From Deltaproteobacteria bacterium (lineage in GTDB: Bacteria; Desulfobacterota; Syntrophobacteria; BM002), in the NCBI GenBank assembly GCA_017861095.1, contig JAGFXI010000079.1:1-7701 (forward strand): DNA of 7,701 bases. Direction: 5' to 3'. Made by a program: the position numbers and the translations under genes. Shown piece after piece: positions 1 through 6,774 of the stretch. The notes beneath the pieces are model-generated. The model did not search any database and was not told the origin of the DNA. It worked only from the letters and a program-made list of their open reading frames with translations. How positions within the stretch are numbered: the stretch's first letter is position 1; every line of letters begins with the position of its first letter.

Positions 1-542
1 ACGTGCCTCAGGCCGTGAGCATCATGCGGGCATTGGCACGTTATGGGATTCATCTCTTCGAACAGCCGCTCAGGGCTGACGACATCGAGGGTCTCGCTCG
101 ACTCGTAAAGGAGACGCGCCTCGGAGTCATGGTTGACGAAGGGGTCACCGACCGGGACTCACTCGAGACCCTCATTGCCCAGCAGGCCTGCACGGCGGTC
201 AATATCCGCATCGCCAAATGCGGCGGGCTGATGGCATCCTTCAATCGATGCCGGCGGGCTCGTACGGAGGGCCTAACCCTTCAGGTGGGATGCCAGGTGG
301 GGGAAAGCTCTCTCCTCTCCGCGGCTCAGGTCATCCTCCTCGCCGGCTTGCAAGGGGTGAAGTACGGCGAGGGCTGTTTCGGTCGCTACCTGCTGCGGGA
401 AGATCCTGTTGGACCGCTTATGCAATTCCGCTATGGCGGCCGGCCGCCGGCCTTGCCGAAGGGCCCGGGCCTTGGGGTGCAGGTGGATGAAAAGGTGCTC
501 AGCCGCTTCTTGGTGAAGAGGGAAACGATCGGGACCCTTTGA
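1..542 (+). CDS. Enolase-superfamily enzyme, MLE/dipeptide-epimerase-like, C-terminal part (5' end outside window)
   Basis: This is the C-terminal half of an enolase-superfamily TIM-barrel enzyme; the frame is open to the window edge and read from base 3. About 180 residues are present, against roughly 350-400 for a full family member, so the capping domain, the first catalytic strand and the first metal-binding Asp should lie upstream. Counting from the GTG at base 3, visible family marks are E20 in FEQPL (metal ligand), D45 in MVDEG (metal ligand), K72 in the KCGG motif (the expected general acid/base Lys) and a GCQVGE turn at 96-101 followed by SSLLSAAQ. These fit the muconate-lactonizing subgroup, which includes muconate cycloisomerases, o-succinylbenzoate synthases and L-Ala-D/L-Glu-type dipeptide epimerases. 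The reaction would be Mg-dependent proton abstraction next to a carboxylate in the cytoplasm. The substrate cannot be decided here. The C-terminal tail with a YGGRPPALP segment, ending in TGA, appears intact. Confidence 0.88.
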   Translation, partial: VPQAVSIMRALARYGIHLFEQPLRADDIEGLARLVKETRLGVMVDEGVTDRDSLETLIAQQACTAVNIRIAKCGGLMASFNRCRRARTEGLTLQVGCQVGESSLLSAAQVILLAGLQGVKYGEGCFGRYLLREDPVGPLMQFRYGGRPPALPKGPGLGVQVDEKVLSRFLVKRETIGTL

Positions 543-614
543 GGACTTGACCACGGCGCGGTGGGAGTCCAGAGAATCGATCACGGTTCGCGGCTTCTCA
601 AACACTAAGATACA

Positions 615-627
615 GGGAGGGAGAAGG
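615..627 (+). promoter_or_regulatory. Strong purine-rich ribosome binding site for the membrane protein gene
   Basis: GGGAGGGAGAAGG lies just before the ATG at 629. The GGAGG core (616-620) sits 8 nt from that ATG, the preferred distance, which supports this start over the in-frame ATG codons at 635 and 653. Confidence 0.7.
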
Positions 628-628
628 T

Positions 629-1204
629 ATGCCTATGCTCCACACCGTGGCCATGCGCTATGCTTTGGTCCTTGTGCTGTGTGGATTGTTGGGAGTCGCC
701 CTGGGCATCAACCGGACGCTCAAACGGCGCGAGAAAGAGAGCCTCCTGCTACAGGTGCTCTCAGCCCTGGGCGGAGTTGTGGTGTTGGTCATGCCCCTGA
801 TCATGGTCCTGCAAATCAATCAACGGGGAGTTTATACAGCCGCAACGGTGTTGCTGATGATCGTATTCAGCCTCTGTCTGTTGGCGAGGCCCCTGAAAAA
901 GATCCCGATTGCGTTCATTGCGGTTATGGCCGCAGGGGTGGGAATGCTGTGGGTCGCTATGAAATTCCGAGGCACATCTCTCGGCGGCAGCATATCGATT
1001 GAACTCGTTATCGCCGCCATTATTGTGCTTCTCGCCGTTTTGTTTGTCCTGATTTTTGTGGTTGAGACGTTCGTCGACGCGGTTCTCTCTGCCTTAGGAT
1101 GGGGCGCCGTCGTGACGATCGTCTCAGCCGTCGCTTTGATTCACGGCGCTCTCATCGCCTTCCGAGTTACCGGTCCCGAGGGCTTGCAGGCATTCCTCCA
1201 CTGA
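629..1204 (+). CDS. Polytopic membrane protein of unknown function (191 aa)
   Basis: I do not recognise this protein. It is almost wholly hydrophobic, with about six predicted membrane segments near residues 10-27, 41-61, 68-86, 92-110, 124-145 and 152-178. Basic residues cluster in the loop after the first segment (RTLKRREKE, about 29-37) and after the third (RPLKK, 87-91), which by the positive-inside rule places both loops in the cytoplasm only if the topology has an odd re-entry; the exact topology is therefore uncertain. A hydrophilic loop with a Gly-Ser pair (about 112-121) separates the fourth and fifth segments. There is no signal peptide beyond the first helix, and no cysteine-rich, heme-binding or enzymatic motif. 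It starts 86 nt after the enolase-superfamily gene on the same strand, so co-transcription is possible, but its strong ribosome binding site suggests independent translation. It converges on the secreted-protein gene. Coding status is well supported by the start signal and the long hydrophobic pattern; function is open. Confidence 0.75.
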   Translation: MPMLHTVAMRYALVLVLCGLLGVALGINRTLKRREKESLLLQVLSALGGVVVLVMPLIMVLQINQRGVYTAATVLLMIVFSLCLLARPLKKIPIAFIAVMAAGVGMLWVAMKFRGTSLGGSISIELVIAAIIVLLAVLFVLIFVVETFVDAVLSALGWGAVVTIVSAVALIHGALIAFRVTGPEGLQAFLH

Positions 1205-1219
1205 CGCCGCCTCGGCGTT
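1203..1219. terminator. Small hairpin between convergent genes, weak terminator candidate
   Basis: ACGCCG (1204-1209) and CGGCGT (1213-1218) are exact inverted repeats around a 3-base loop, beginning on the stop codon of the membrane protein gene. The spot between two convergent genes suits a bidirectional terminator. The stem is only 6 bp and neither strand has a run of T after it, so a Rho-independent role is doubtful. Nothing else recognisable lies in 1205-1290. Confidence 0.25.
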
Positions 1220-1290
1220 CGGCCTTGAACTGCGCCCTCCTACCGTGTCGGGATCGCCAATCGGAGGCTTGATTTCCGGGTTGCTAGACG

Positions 1291-2838
1291 TCACTTGAAG
1301 AACACGGGAATCTCCAGTGCATCGTCATGCTCCGGCAGCCCGGTGGGATTATTTCTCTTCAAGATGAGCATTCCCTTGTCGCCAGAACTCGGTTTCTTGA
1401 ATTCGAGGGTCCCTTCGAAGGGAACGAATTCGTCGGTCATCCATTCTTTCTTCGCCGCGCAAAATCCTTTTGCAACGACCTTGCCCCGTCCATCCGTGAG
1501 AAGGAGTGGGAAATCCCCTTCGAAAAACCAGCTGCCCCGGGCCTCACCCCTGACCCTGAGCGGAGAGGTTACAAGCGCGCCAGGCGCCGGCGAATCCACA
1601 ACAATGTATCCCCCCGTGCAGTTCCCTCCCGGCCACGCCCGCAGAAGCTGCGTTGCGAAAAAAGCCGCCTCGTACTGAACGCCGAAGCCCTCCGCCGGCA
1701 GTGCGGCGTAGGTGCCGGCAACAACCATAAAGAGAGGGGTGTACGGCTTCGCGTGCGGCAGCGCCTCCCGATACGCTGCCATGATCTCGTTCAAGGCCGT
1801 CGACCTTCCCAGGAGCCAAAGATCCGTCTTCCGCATACACGGCCGAAACGATCGCACCTCGTGGCCGATGATGACCCAGCCCTCAAGCACCTGCTCCCCC
1901 TCACCGAGGGGCTCAACGGCCGCCAAGGTGCCGTCCTTGAGGGTAAGATATTTCGACTTGCCGACAGAGGGCAGAGCGGACATGGGCTCTTCCGGGCGGC
2001 GGTCGGCGTAATTGGCAACGACCAGGCCGTTCCGAATGGCGACATTCTGCGGCGCGATCCGGTCGCCGAGGAGAATCGCATTCGTGCCGCGATAGAGACC
2101 GTTCACGTTGAGCGCAGCCGCGACGTAATAAAATGTGCCGGTGCCGCCCGGCTCTTGTACCAGGAGCACTGCCGCATCATCGTCGCCGTCGCCATCCAGA
2201 TCCCCGTATGCCGGTTTGCCGAACACCGAGGTCCTGATCTTCGTTGCCGAGCCCGGCCCGGATTGACTCTCCCCACGACTCGCGACCAGGCGGACTTCCT
2301 GGCCCTCGACCATATAGGACGCATGCAGAGGGTCGGCGGCGCTTCCCCGTTCCAGGCTTGCCTCATCCGCCACGGGAATCCGCTTGCTCCCCGCCTGAAT
2401 GAACTTCACCCCGGCCCGCGGCACAAGCGCCAACGCCATGGCGACCTTGTCTTCGATCGGTTGGGCTGACAGGGTTGCCATGGCCATGACTTCAGCAACC
2501 CCATCCTTCAGCGTAACCTTAAAGATCGAGGTGCGGTTGTAGAATTCCACGTTCCGGGAAAAGAGGACGAGATACTTGCCGAAGTCGACCTCGGGCGCCT
2601 TCTCGTCCGGTTTGAACGCCTGCCAAACATTGGCGAATCTTGCCGCGTCGCCGAGGTAACCGACGCCTGTCGTGCGCTGGCCCTCGGGCAGCCGCTCGAG
2701 TTGCGACACCAGATAGTCGCCGCTCCAAGACTGGAGGATGGCAAGATCCCGCGGCTCACTCGCCGCGCTGGCGGCTGTGGCGCAGCAGGCCCAAGCGACC
2801 CAGAGAGCGAAGGTGAAAACAGATCTCGCTAACTTCAT
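1291..2838 (-). CDS. Secreted mosaic protein with FG-GAP-like calcium loop and C-terminal Gmad2-like domain (515 aa)
   Basis: The ATG at 2838 gives a typical Sec signal peptide: MKLARS, a hydrophobic core (about 7-22) and an ASA-A cleavage site near residue 25. C18 and C19 do not form a good lipobox, so a soluble exported protein is more likely than a lipoprotein. Residues 30-150 form a domain I cannot name firmly, with FGKYLVLFSRN and FYNRTSIFKVTLKDG segments. Residues 175-310 contain DLDGDGDDD (213-221), the Asp-rich calcium-binding loop of FG-GAP/VCBS-like repeats, then a GTFYYVAAAL strand and LLGDR. A third part (about 315-405) carries HEVRSFRPC (326-334). Residues 411-515 read as an immunoglobulin-like Gmad2 domain: VVDSPAPGALVTSPLRVRGEA, followed by alternating strands to the end. 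C334, C407 and C460 could form disulfides outside the membrane. No catalytic motif is seen, so a binding or envelope role is more likely than an enzyme. The ribosome binding site is weak. It lies 76 nt after the methyltransferase on the same strand. Confidence 0.82.
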   Translation of the reverse strand: MKLARSVFTFALWVAWACCATAASAASEPRDLAILQSWSGDYLVSQLERLPEGQRTTGVGYLGDAARFANVWQAFKPDEKAPEVDFGKYLVLFSRNVEFYNRTSIFKVTLKDGVAEVMAMATLSAQPIEDKVAMALALVPRAGVKFIQAGSKRIPVADEASLERGSAADPLHASYMVEGQEVRLVASRGESQSGPGSATKIRTSVFGKPAYGDLDGDGDDDAAVLLVQEPGGTGTFYYVAAALNVNGLYRGTNAILLGDRIAPQNVAIRNGLVVANYADRRPEEPMSALPSVGKSKYLTLKDGTLAAVEPLGEGEQVLEGWVIIGHEVRSFRPCMRKTDLWLLGRSTALNEIMAAYREALPHAKPYTPLFMVVAGTYAALPAEGFGVQYEAAFFATQLLRAWPGGNCTGGYIVVDSPAPGALVTSPLRVRGEARGSWFFEGDFPLLLTDGRGKVVAKGFCAAKKEWMTDEFVPFEGTLEFKKPSSGDKGMLILKRNNPTGLPEHDDALEIPVFFK

Positions 2839-2914
2839 GTCGGTCTCGAATCTTACAGGTTGCTGAAAGACTGTTCTCCTCGTCCGCTCGCGGCCATCAT
2901 GCGGCCCTTCCCAC

Positions 2915-3694
2915 CTAATCTTTCCGCCCCACGGCGATGAGCCGGGTGTTCATGAGACCGTAGTCCCCTCCCGACCTCAGGAGCGAGAAGTCGCCGTGCA
3001 CCCTGACGTCCCGAAACCCGGCTTTCTCCAAGAGCTCCTTCACTGTTTTGGCATGGTAGAGGCGTATGCAGTAGGTGCGGTCCCGGATCAAGCCCTTGCC
3101 CTTGCTGAGCACCATCTCCCGCGCGCACATGGTGTCTCCCTCAAGGACGCGCTCGCGGCAGACGACGATGTCGGCGGTTGCCTCGTGCCAGGCCTTGGGA
3201 GAAAATGTTTGTTTTACCTTCGAGCCATCCGCTACATCCACGAGCACCCAACCTCCCGGTCGAAGTACCCGCCTCGCCTCCTCCAGGATTGCCCTATCGG
3301 CGTCGGGCTCGGGTAGATAGCCAAGGGAGTTCCCCAGAATGAGAACATGGTCGAAGCAATGGTCTGGCAGGCCGATGCACCGAGCATCCGACTGGATGCA
3401 CGGGATCTTGAGGTTTCGCGCCCGTGCCGCTGCCATAGCCTTCGCGAGCAACCGCGCGGAGTAGTCAACAACGACGCATTGCGCCGTTCCCCGGGAGCAG
3501 AGCTCGAGACTGTGACGACCGTGGCCGCCGCACAGATCCAGGACCCTTTGGCCGGGACTCACGGGCAGAATCTCACAGAGGATGTCCACCTCCTGGCGGG
3601 TGATGCGGTCGTCACACACAGAGCGGGCGTCGGTGAGGAGATACACCTCGTCGAACATGGTCTTCCACCACTCCGGGTCCACCTTCATGGTCAT
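2915..3694 (-). CDS. Class I SAM-dependent methyltransferase (259 aa)
   Basis: This is a soluble Rossmann-fold methyltransferase. Counting from the chosen ATG at 3694, motif I is VLDLCGGHGRH (51-61), the acidic ribose-binding residue is D77 in VVDYS, the adenine-side motif is SDAR (102-105), and the post-motif region is RVLRPGGWVLVDV (142-154). The C-terminal part holds TVKELLEKAGF (217-227), the helix usual in small-molecule methyltransferases, and a beta-strand ending. Motif I has CGGHGRH where many families have GCGTG, which fits a distinct uncharacterised family with DLCGGxGRHSLEL. A longer frame with a start at 3772 exists, but the ATG at 3694 forms an ATGA overlap with the ATP-grasp stop and has GGAG (3700-3703) five bases upstream. 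Its product begins MTMKVDPEWW, and the extra 26 residues of the longer form look unconserved. The methyl acceptor is unknown; coupling to the ATP-grasp gene suggests it acts on that enzyme's product or precursor. Confidence 0.88.
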   Translation of the reverse strand: MTMKVDPEWWKTMFDEVYLLTDARSVCDDRITRQEVDILCEILPVSPGQRVLDLCGGHGRHSLELCSRGTAQCVVVDYSARLLAKAMAAARARNLKIPCIQSDARCIGLPDHCFDHVLILGNSLGYLPEPDADRAILEEARRVLRPGGWVLVDVADGSKVKQTFSPKAWHEATADIVVCRERVLEGDTMCAREMVLSKGKGLIRDRTYCIRLYHAKTVKELLEKAGFRDVRVHGDFSLLRSGGDYGLMNTRLIAVGRKD

Positions 3695-5076
3695 GACGGC
3701 TCCGGATGTGCCCCAAAGCTGAACAGACCGTCCGAGGCGATGAGTGCGTTCGATCCCTGCCAGGGCTGCCACCGCGCTATCTCGAGCTCATCGTCGTCGA
3801 TCTTGACCACCCCTGTCAGTTCCCCGTCCAACCACATCCTCTCGAGGGTGAGACAGTCCGACCACAAACCGAGCGCGTAGCGTTCGAGGGCTTCCAGGTG
3901 CTGCTCCGTGATCAATCGGGGCCGGAGCGCGATCTTGATGGGGCCGAGAAGGTAGGTGAAGTGGTGCTTCACCGCCATATCCTTCTGCATCTCCACCACC
4001 TCCATGATCTCACCGTAGTCCATCGCCAGAAGGGCGTCGTTGATCCGCGCCACCGCCTCGCGCACCTCCACGTGTGAGCGGAGAATGGCGAGGGGCTGGA
4101 CCCCGCCCCCGCTCCCCACGTTGGTCGGAACCCCCCCAAAACGGCCGAGGAACCCCAAGAGGCCCTGCGGCCCCAGCAGGCAGCGGAAGTCCGTCTGCTG
4201 GCGCACTAGGTCCAGTCGGCCGTTTCCGGGCACGGGAATCTCTTCCGCCCAGAGGTTCAGGGGAATCTTCTCCTGGACGATGTAGTTGCCCTCCTTGAGT
4301 GCCAGGTCAACGGCCTCGTCCGGGTCGGTATGGACCGTGCCGACCCTCACACCCCTTCCCGAGTATCCGCGCTCCGGTTTGAGAACCAGGTTGGCCCAAT
4401 GGGAACGGGTCCACTTCACCAGATCCGGAATCTCCTCGTTTCCCGGTCCTGAGGTCCGGCGCTGGTAGAACTGGCGGGTCCAGGGTGTCCGCCTCACGGT
4501 CTCTTCATGAAAGCGATCCCGGTTGGGCCCGGTAACCACCTCGAACATGCTCTTCGCATTAATCGGTCCCGTGCCGCGGGGGTTGATGACCCGACGTTCT
4601 CGCACCGCCTGCAGAAGTGGGCTAAGGTTGTGCTTGCGGTGCAGGGCAAGGAGTACGTCGGTATTGAAATCCACGAAGATGACCGACACCGGCTCACCTC
4701 TCCAGCAGACTCGATCCCGCACCAGCTCGAGCTCCTGGGGGGCCATGAGCGCCCCAGAGATCCCCTCGGCCCTTTCCAGGTGCTCCGCCAGGTTCCTGTT
4801 CTCCGTCACATCCTGGAGGGTCTCTTCTTCCGCCACGACCGCGATCAGCCCGGAGTTGCTGCCTTCCCGCGCCCGGTGCGCCCGCACCAGCATGTCGACA
4901 AAGCCGTAGACCGGGAAGAGCAGAGGATGATCGAAGTCCAGCTCCAGCGAAATGGGTGAGACATCGTTGAGCCTTTGCCACACCGCCTTGCCGATGATCT
5001 GGGTGATCCGCTGGTAGTCCCATCCTCCGGGACTGCCGAGGTTCCATTCCGAATGGTAGCCAAGAAATCCCTGCAA
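3691..5076 (-). CDS. ATP-grasp superfamily ligase-like protein (461 aa, TTG start)
   Basis: The protein resembles ATP-grasp enzymes, which join a carboxylate to an amine or thiol through an acyl-phosphate. Residues 1-170 look like a pre-ATP-grasp domain, with a VDFNTDVLLAL segment (135-145) and LLQAVRERRVINPRGTG (154-170). INAKSMFEVV (172-181) carries K175 in the position of the first nucleotide-binding Lys. LVLKP (230-234) supplies the second, K233, followed by a Gly-rich loop RGYSGRGV (236-243). YIVQEKI (265-271) is the hinge strand with E269. TDFRCLL (295-301), then GRFGGVPTNVGSGGG (311-325) with R312 and N319, matches the metal/phosphate end of the fold. The order of motifs is the canonical one. 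Residues 370-461 form an extra C-terminal part (LRPRLITEQHLEALERY, then ARWQPWQGSN). No ATG lies near the 5' end: the frame begins with TTG at 5076, 6 nt after GGAG in the DUF885 gene's last codons; the next in-frame ATG is residue 62. There is no signal peptide, so it is cytoplasmic. Substrates unknown. Confidence 0.72.
   Translation of the reverse strand: MQGFLGYHSEWNLGSPGGWDYQRITQIIGKAVWQRLNDVSPISLELDFDHPLLFPVYGFVDMLVRAHRAREGSNSGLIAVVAEEETLQDVTENRNLAEHLERAEGISGALMAPQELELVRDRVCWRGEPVSVIFVDFNTDVLLALHRKHNLSPLLQAVRERRVINPRGTGPINAKSMFEVVTGPNRDRFHEETVRRTPWTRQFYQRRTSGPGNEEIPDLVKWTRSHWANLVLKPERGYSGRGVRVGTVHTDPDEAVDLALKEGNYIVQEKIPLNLWAEEIPVPGNGRLDLVRQQTDFRCLLGPQGLLGFLGRFGGVPTNVGSGGGVQPLAILRSHVEVREAVARINDALLAMDYGEIMEVVEMQKDMAVKHHFTYLLGPIKIALRPRLITEQHLEALERYALGLWSDCLTLERMWLDGELTGVVKIDDDELEIARWQPWQGSNALIASDGLFSFGAHPEPS
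3700..3703 (-). promoter_or_regulatory. GGAG ribosome binding site for the methyltransferase
   Basis: GGAG lies 5 nt before the ATG at 3694 and inside the final codons of the ATP-grasp gene. It favours the 259-residue methyltransferase over the 285-residue reading that begins at 3772. Confidence 0.55.
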
Positions 5077-5079
5077 CGG

Positions 5080-6729
5080 TTACTCCTCTCCTCCGTGAAT
5101 CTCCACGACCTCAAGACCCGCCAACCGGCGGGCGAGGAGATGAAACGGCACCTCGCCCGCTTCCAGGAGATATCGGTGAAACCGATCCTTGTCCAGGCGC
5201 GACCCGGCGGCGGCGCGCAAACCCTCGATCTCATACCGACCCAAAGTGTAGCACACCTGGTAGCCCGGGTTGATGGCGAAGCGTTCCACCTGGGCGGTGG
5301 CCTCTTCCGGAGAAAACCCGGTGGTGGTCAAGAGACGCAGCCCTTCTTGCCGCCCGAGCGTCCCGGTAGCTAGCCCCACGTCGATCTGGCAGCGCGCCGC
5401 CCGCCACAGCCTCCGTTTGCGATCGACCAGCTCATCGAGAGCGCTCGCGACGTACCCGTACTCGGTGAGGAGCGACTCGGCATAGTAGGCCCACCCCTCA
5501 TAGAAAAGCGGCGACTCGATCTGGCGGCGCACAGGATTCTTCAGGCGCCGACGAACGGCGTCCAGGAGCTGGTGTCCAGGCACGGTTTCGTGGGCGGCGA
5601 GAAACTTGTACTCCCGGTGCAGTCGCTTCCTGAGAAGGATCCCGGACTCCTCGCTCCTCCGTTCCGGCAGACGGGTGGTGATATAGAAAAAGCTCCGCTC
5701 CCGGGGGTCCGCACTGAAGGCGGCGCTGAAGGAAGCGGCGCTGCGAATGGAGCGGAGGTAGATGGGGGTTTCGCGAATCTCAAGCTCCGCGCCCAGGTCC
5801 GCCCACGCGAACCCGTGCTCTCGGAAGAAGCGGGACAGTCGGACAAGCTCCCGCCGGTAGAGGGCAATGGTATCCAGCTCCTCCACTTCTGCGGGGCAGT
5901 AGTCGTGGTACAGCTCCTGCCATCGCCGCCCCGGCGCCAGCCGACCCTGCAAGGCCTCGAGGGCGCGAAGATTCTCCCGCCACTCCTCCTGAGCGATCCG
6001 GAACACCTCGGGCAGGGCGCGAGGGGAGAGGAAATGATCCCTGAGCCTCGCTTCCAGGTCCGGGTCGACGACGTCCCGGCCGGGGATGGGAGGGTGGGCG
6101 GCAAGGAAGCGGCCGAAGGCGGCCAGAGCCTCACCGGCCCCGCGGATCGCCGGCTTCCACCCATCTCCGTCCTCACCCGGGGCCGTGCGGCCGAGCTCGC
6201 CGAGATAGGCCTTGCAGTCACCCACCATGGCAACCGCCGCCTGGTGAAGGCTCTCCGGCATCAGGCCGAGATTGGTAGTTGCCTGGCGGAGAAGGCGGGG
6301 AATCGCCTCCAGTCGAGCCTGGAACCTGACCCTCCGTTCGTCGTTATTCGCAGCCGGCTTGGTGAGGGCGTGATCAAGGCCGATGAAGGCCACCTTCAAG
6401 TAGAGCAAGGGGTCGTAGCGCCACGACCTTCGCTGCTCCAGTTCGAGGAGCAGCGCGCTCGTGCTCCCCTGCAGCAGGTCGAGGTCGAGGCGCCGCTCGC
6501 CATCCGTCTCCTCGCGCACGCATGCGGCGAAGAGGGAACGAAACTCCTTGACCGCGCGAATGCAGTCCTCGAGATAGTCGGCGTCGAGACTGTCCAGCCG
6601 ATCATAGTAGCTGCTCGCCGCCTGGGCCCTAGGCATGAAGGTGAATTCATCGCTCGCGCACATCACGGGAAAGTGCGCTCCCAGATAGGCGAAGTAGCGA
6701 TCCGCCATGTCGTAGTGAGAATCGGTCAT
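5080..6729 (-). CDS. DUF885-family putative metallopeptidase (549 aa), no signal peptide
   Basis: This is a DUF885 protein (Pfam 'bacterial protein of unknown function', often grouped with gluzincin-like peptidases). The diagnostic parts sit in the second half: HETVPGH (380-386), with an HExxxxH arrangement expected to bind a metal, and EGWAYYAE (411-418), 25 residues on, expected to give the further Glu ligand. The family's C-terminal pattern follows: an RAARCQIDVGL helix (444-453), SPEEATAQ (473-480), NPGYQVCYTLGRYEI (487-501) and the FHRYLLEAGEVPFHLL ending. Length is typical. The N-terminal half is helical, with no motif beyond family resemblance. Many DUF885 proteins have a signal peptide; this one begins MTDSHYDMADRYF, with no hydrophobic stretch, so it should be cytoplasmic. 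The ATG at 6729 has only a weak GGAA-like ribosome binding site, and no better start is seen nearby. It lies 45 nt after the transporter and 3 nt before the ATP-grasp gene. Whether it hydrolyses a peptide, an amide or nothing is not shown. Confidence 0.88.
   Translation of the reverse strand: MTDSHYDMADRYFAYLGAHFPVMCASDEFTFMPRAQAASSYYDRLDSLDADYLEDCIRAVKEFRSLFAACVREETDGERRLDLDLLQGSTSALLLELEQRRSWRYDPLLYLKVAFIGLDHALTKPAANNDERRVRFQARLEAIPRLLRQATTNLGLMPESLHQAAVAMVGDCKAYLGELGRTAPGEDGDGWKPAIRGAGEALAAFGRFLAAHPPIPGRDVVDPDLEARLRDHFLSPRALPEVFRIAQEEWRENLRALEALQGRLAPGRRWQELYHDYCPAEVEELDTIALYRRELVRLSRFFREHGFAWADLGAELEIRETPIYLRSIRSAASFSAAFSADPRERSFFYITTRLPERRSEESGILLRKRLHREYKFLAAHETVPGHQLLDAVRRRLKNPVRRQIESPLFYEGWAYYAESLLTEYGYVASALDELVDRKRRLWRAARCQIDVGLATGTLGRQEGLRLLTTTGFSPEEATAQVERFAINPGYQVCYTLGRYEIEGLRAAAGSRLDKDRFHRYLLEAGEVPFHLLARRLAGLEVVEIHGGEE
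5083..5094 (-). promoter_or_regulatory. Ribosome binding site that sets the TTG start of the ATP-grasp gene
   Basis: GGAGGAGAGGAG occupies the last four sense codons of the DUF885 gene. Its final GGAG ends 6 nt before the TTG at 5076, across the TAA stop and a CCG codon. The site explains the non-ATG start and implies translational coupling: ribosomes finishing DUF885 stop on top of the next start. Confidence 0.65.
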
Positions 6730-6774
6730 GACCCGGGTTCCAGAAAGCCCCGTAAGAGCCGGACTAATCTGCCT

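Noticed and set aside
547..577. A TTGACC hexamer (547-552) with GAGAAT 19 nt later, upstream of the membrane protein gene, as a sigma-70 promoter
   Set aside because: The spacing is long, the second hexamer matches only four of six positions, and such hexamers occur by chance; the gene may simply be co-transcribed with the upstream one.
1327..2469. A 380-codon plus-strand open frame opposite the secreted protein gene
   Set aside because: Its translation is Arg/Pro-rich and without domain features, while the minus strand gives a signal peptide and recognisable domains over the same bases.
2881..2890. CCGCTCGCGG as a terminator hairpin after the methyltransferase gene
   Set aside because: The stem is 4 bp at most with a 2-base loop, and there is no T run, so it gives no real support for termination there.
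3695..3772. The 26-residue N-terminal extension of the methyltransferase (start at 3772)
   Set aside because: It would overlap the ATP-grasp gene by 82 bases, whereas the ATG at 3694 has an ATGA junction and a GGAG site 5 nt upstream.
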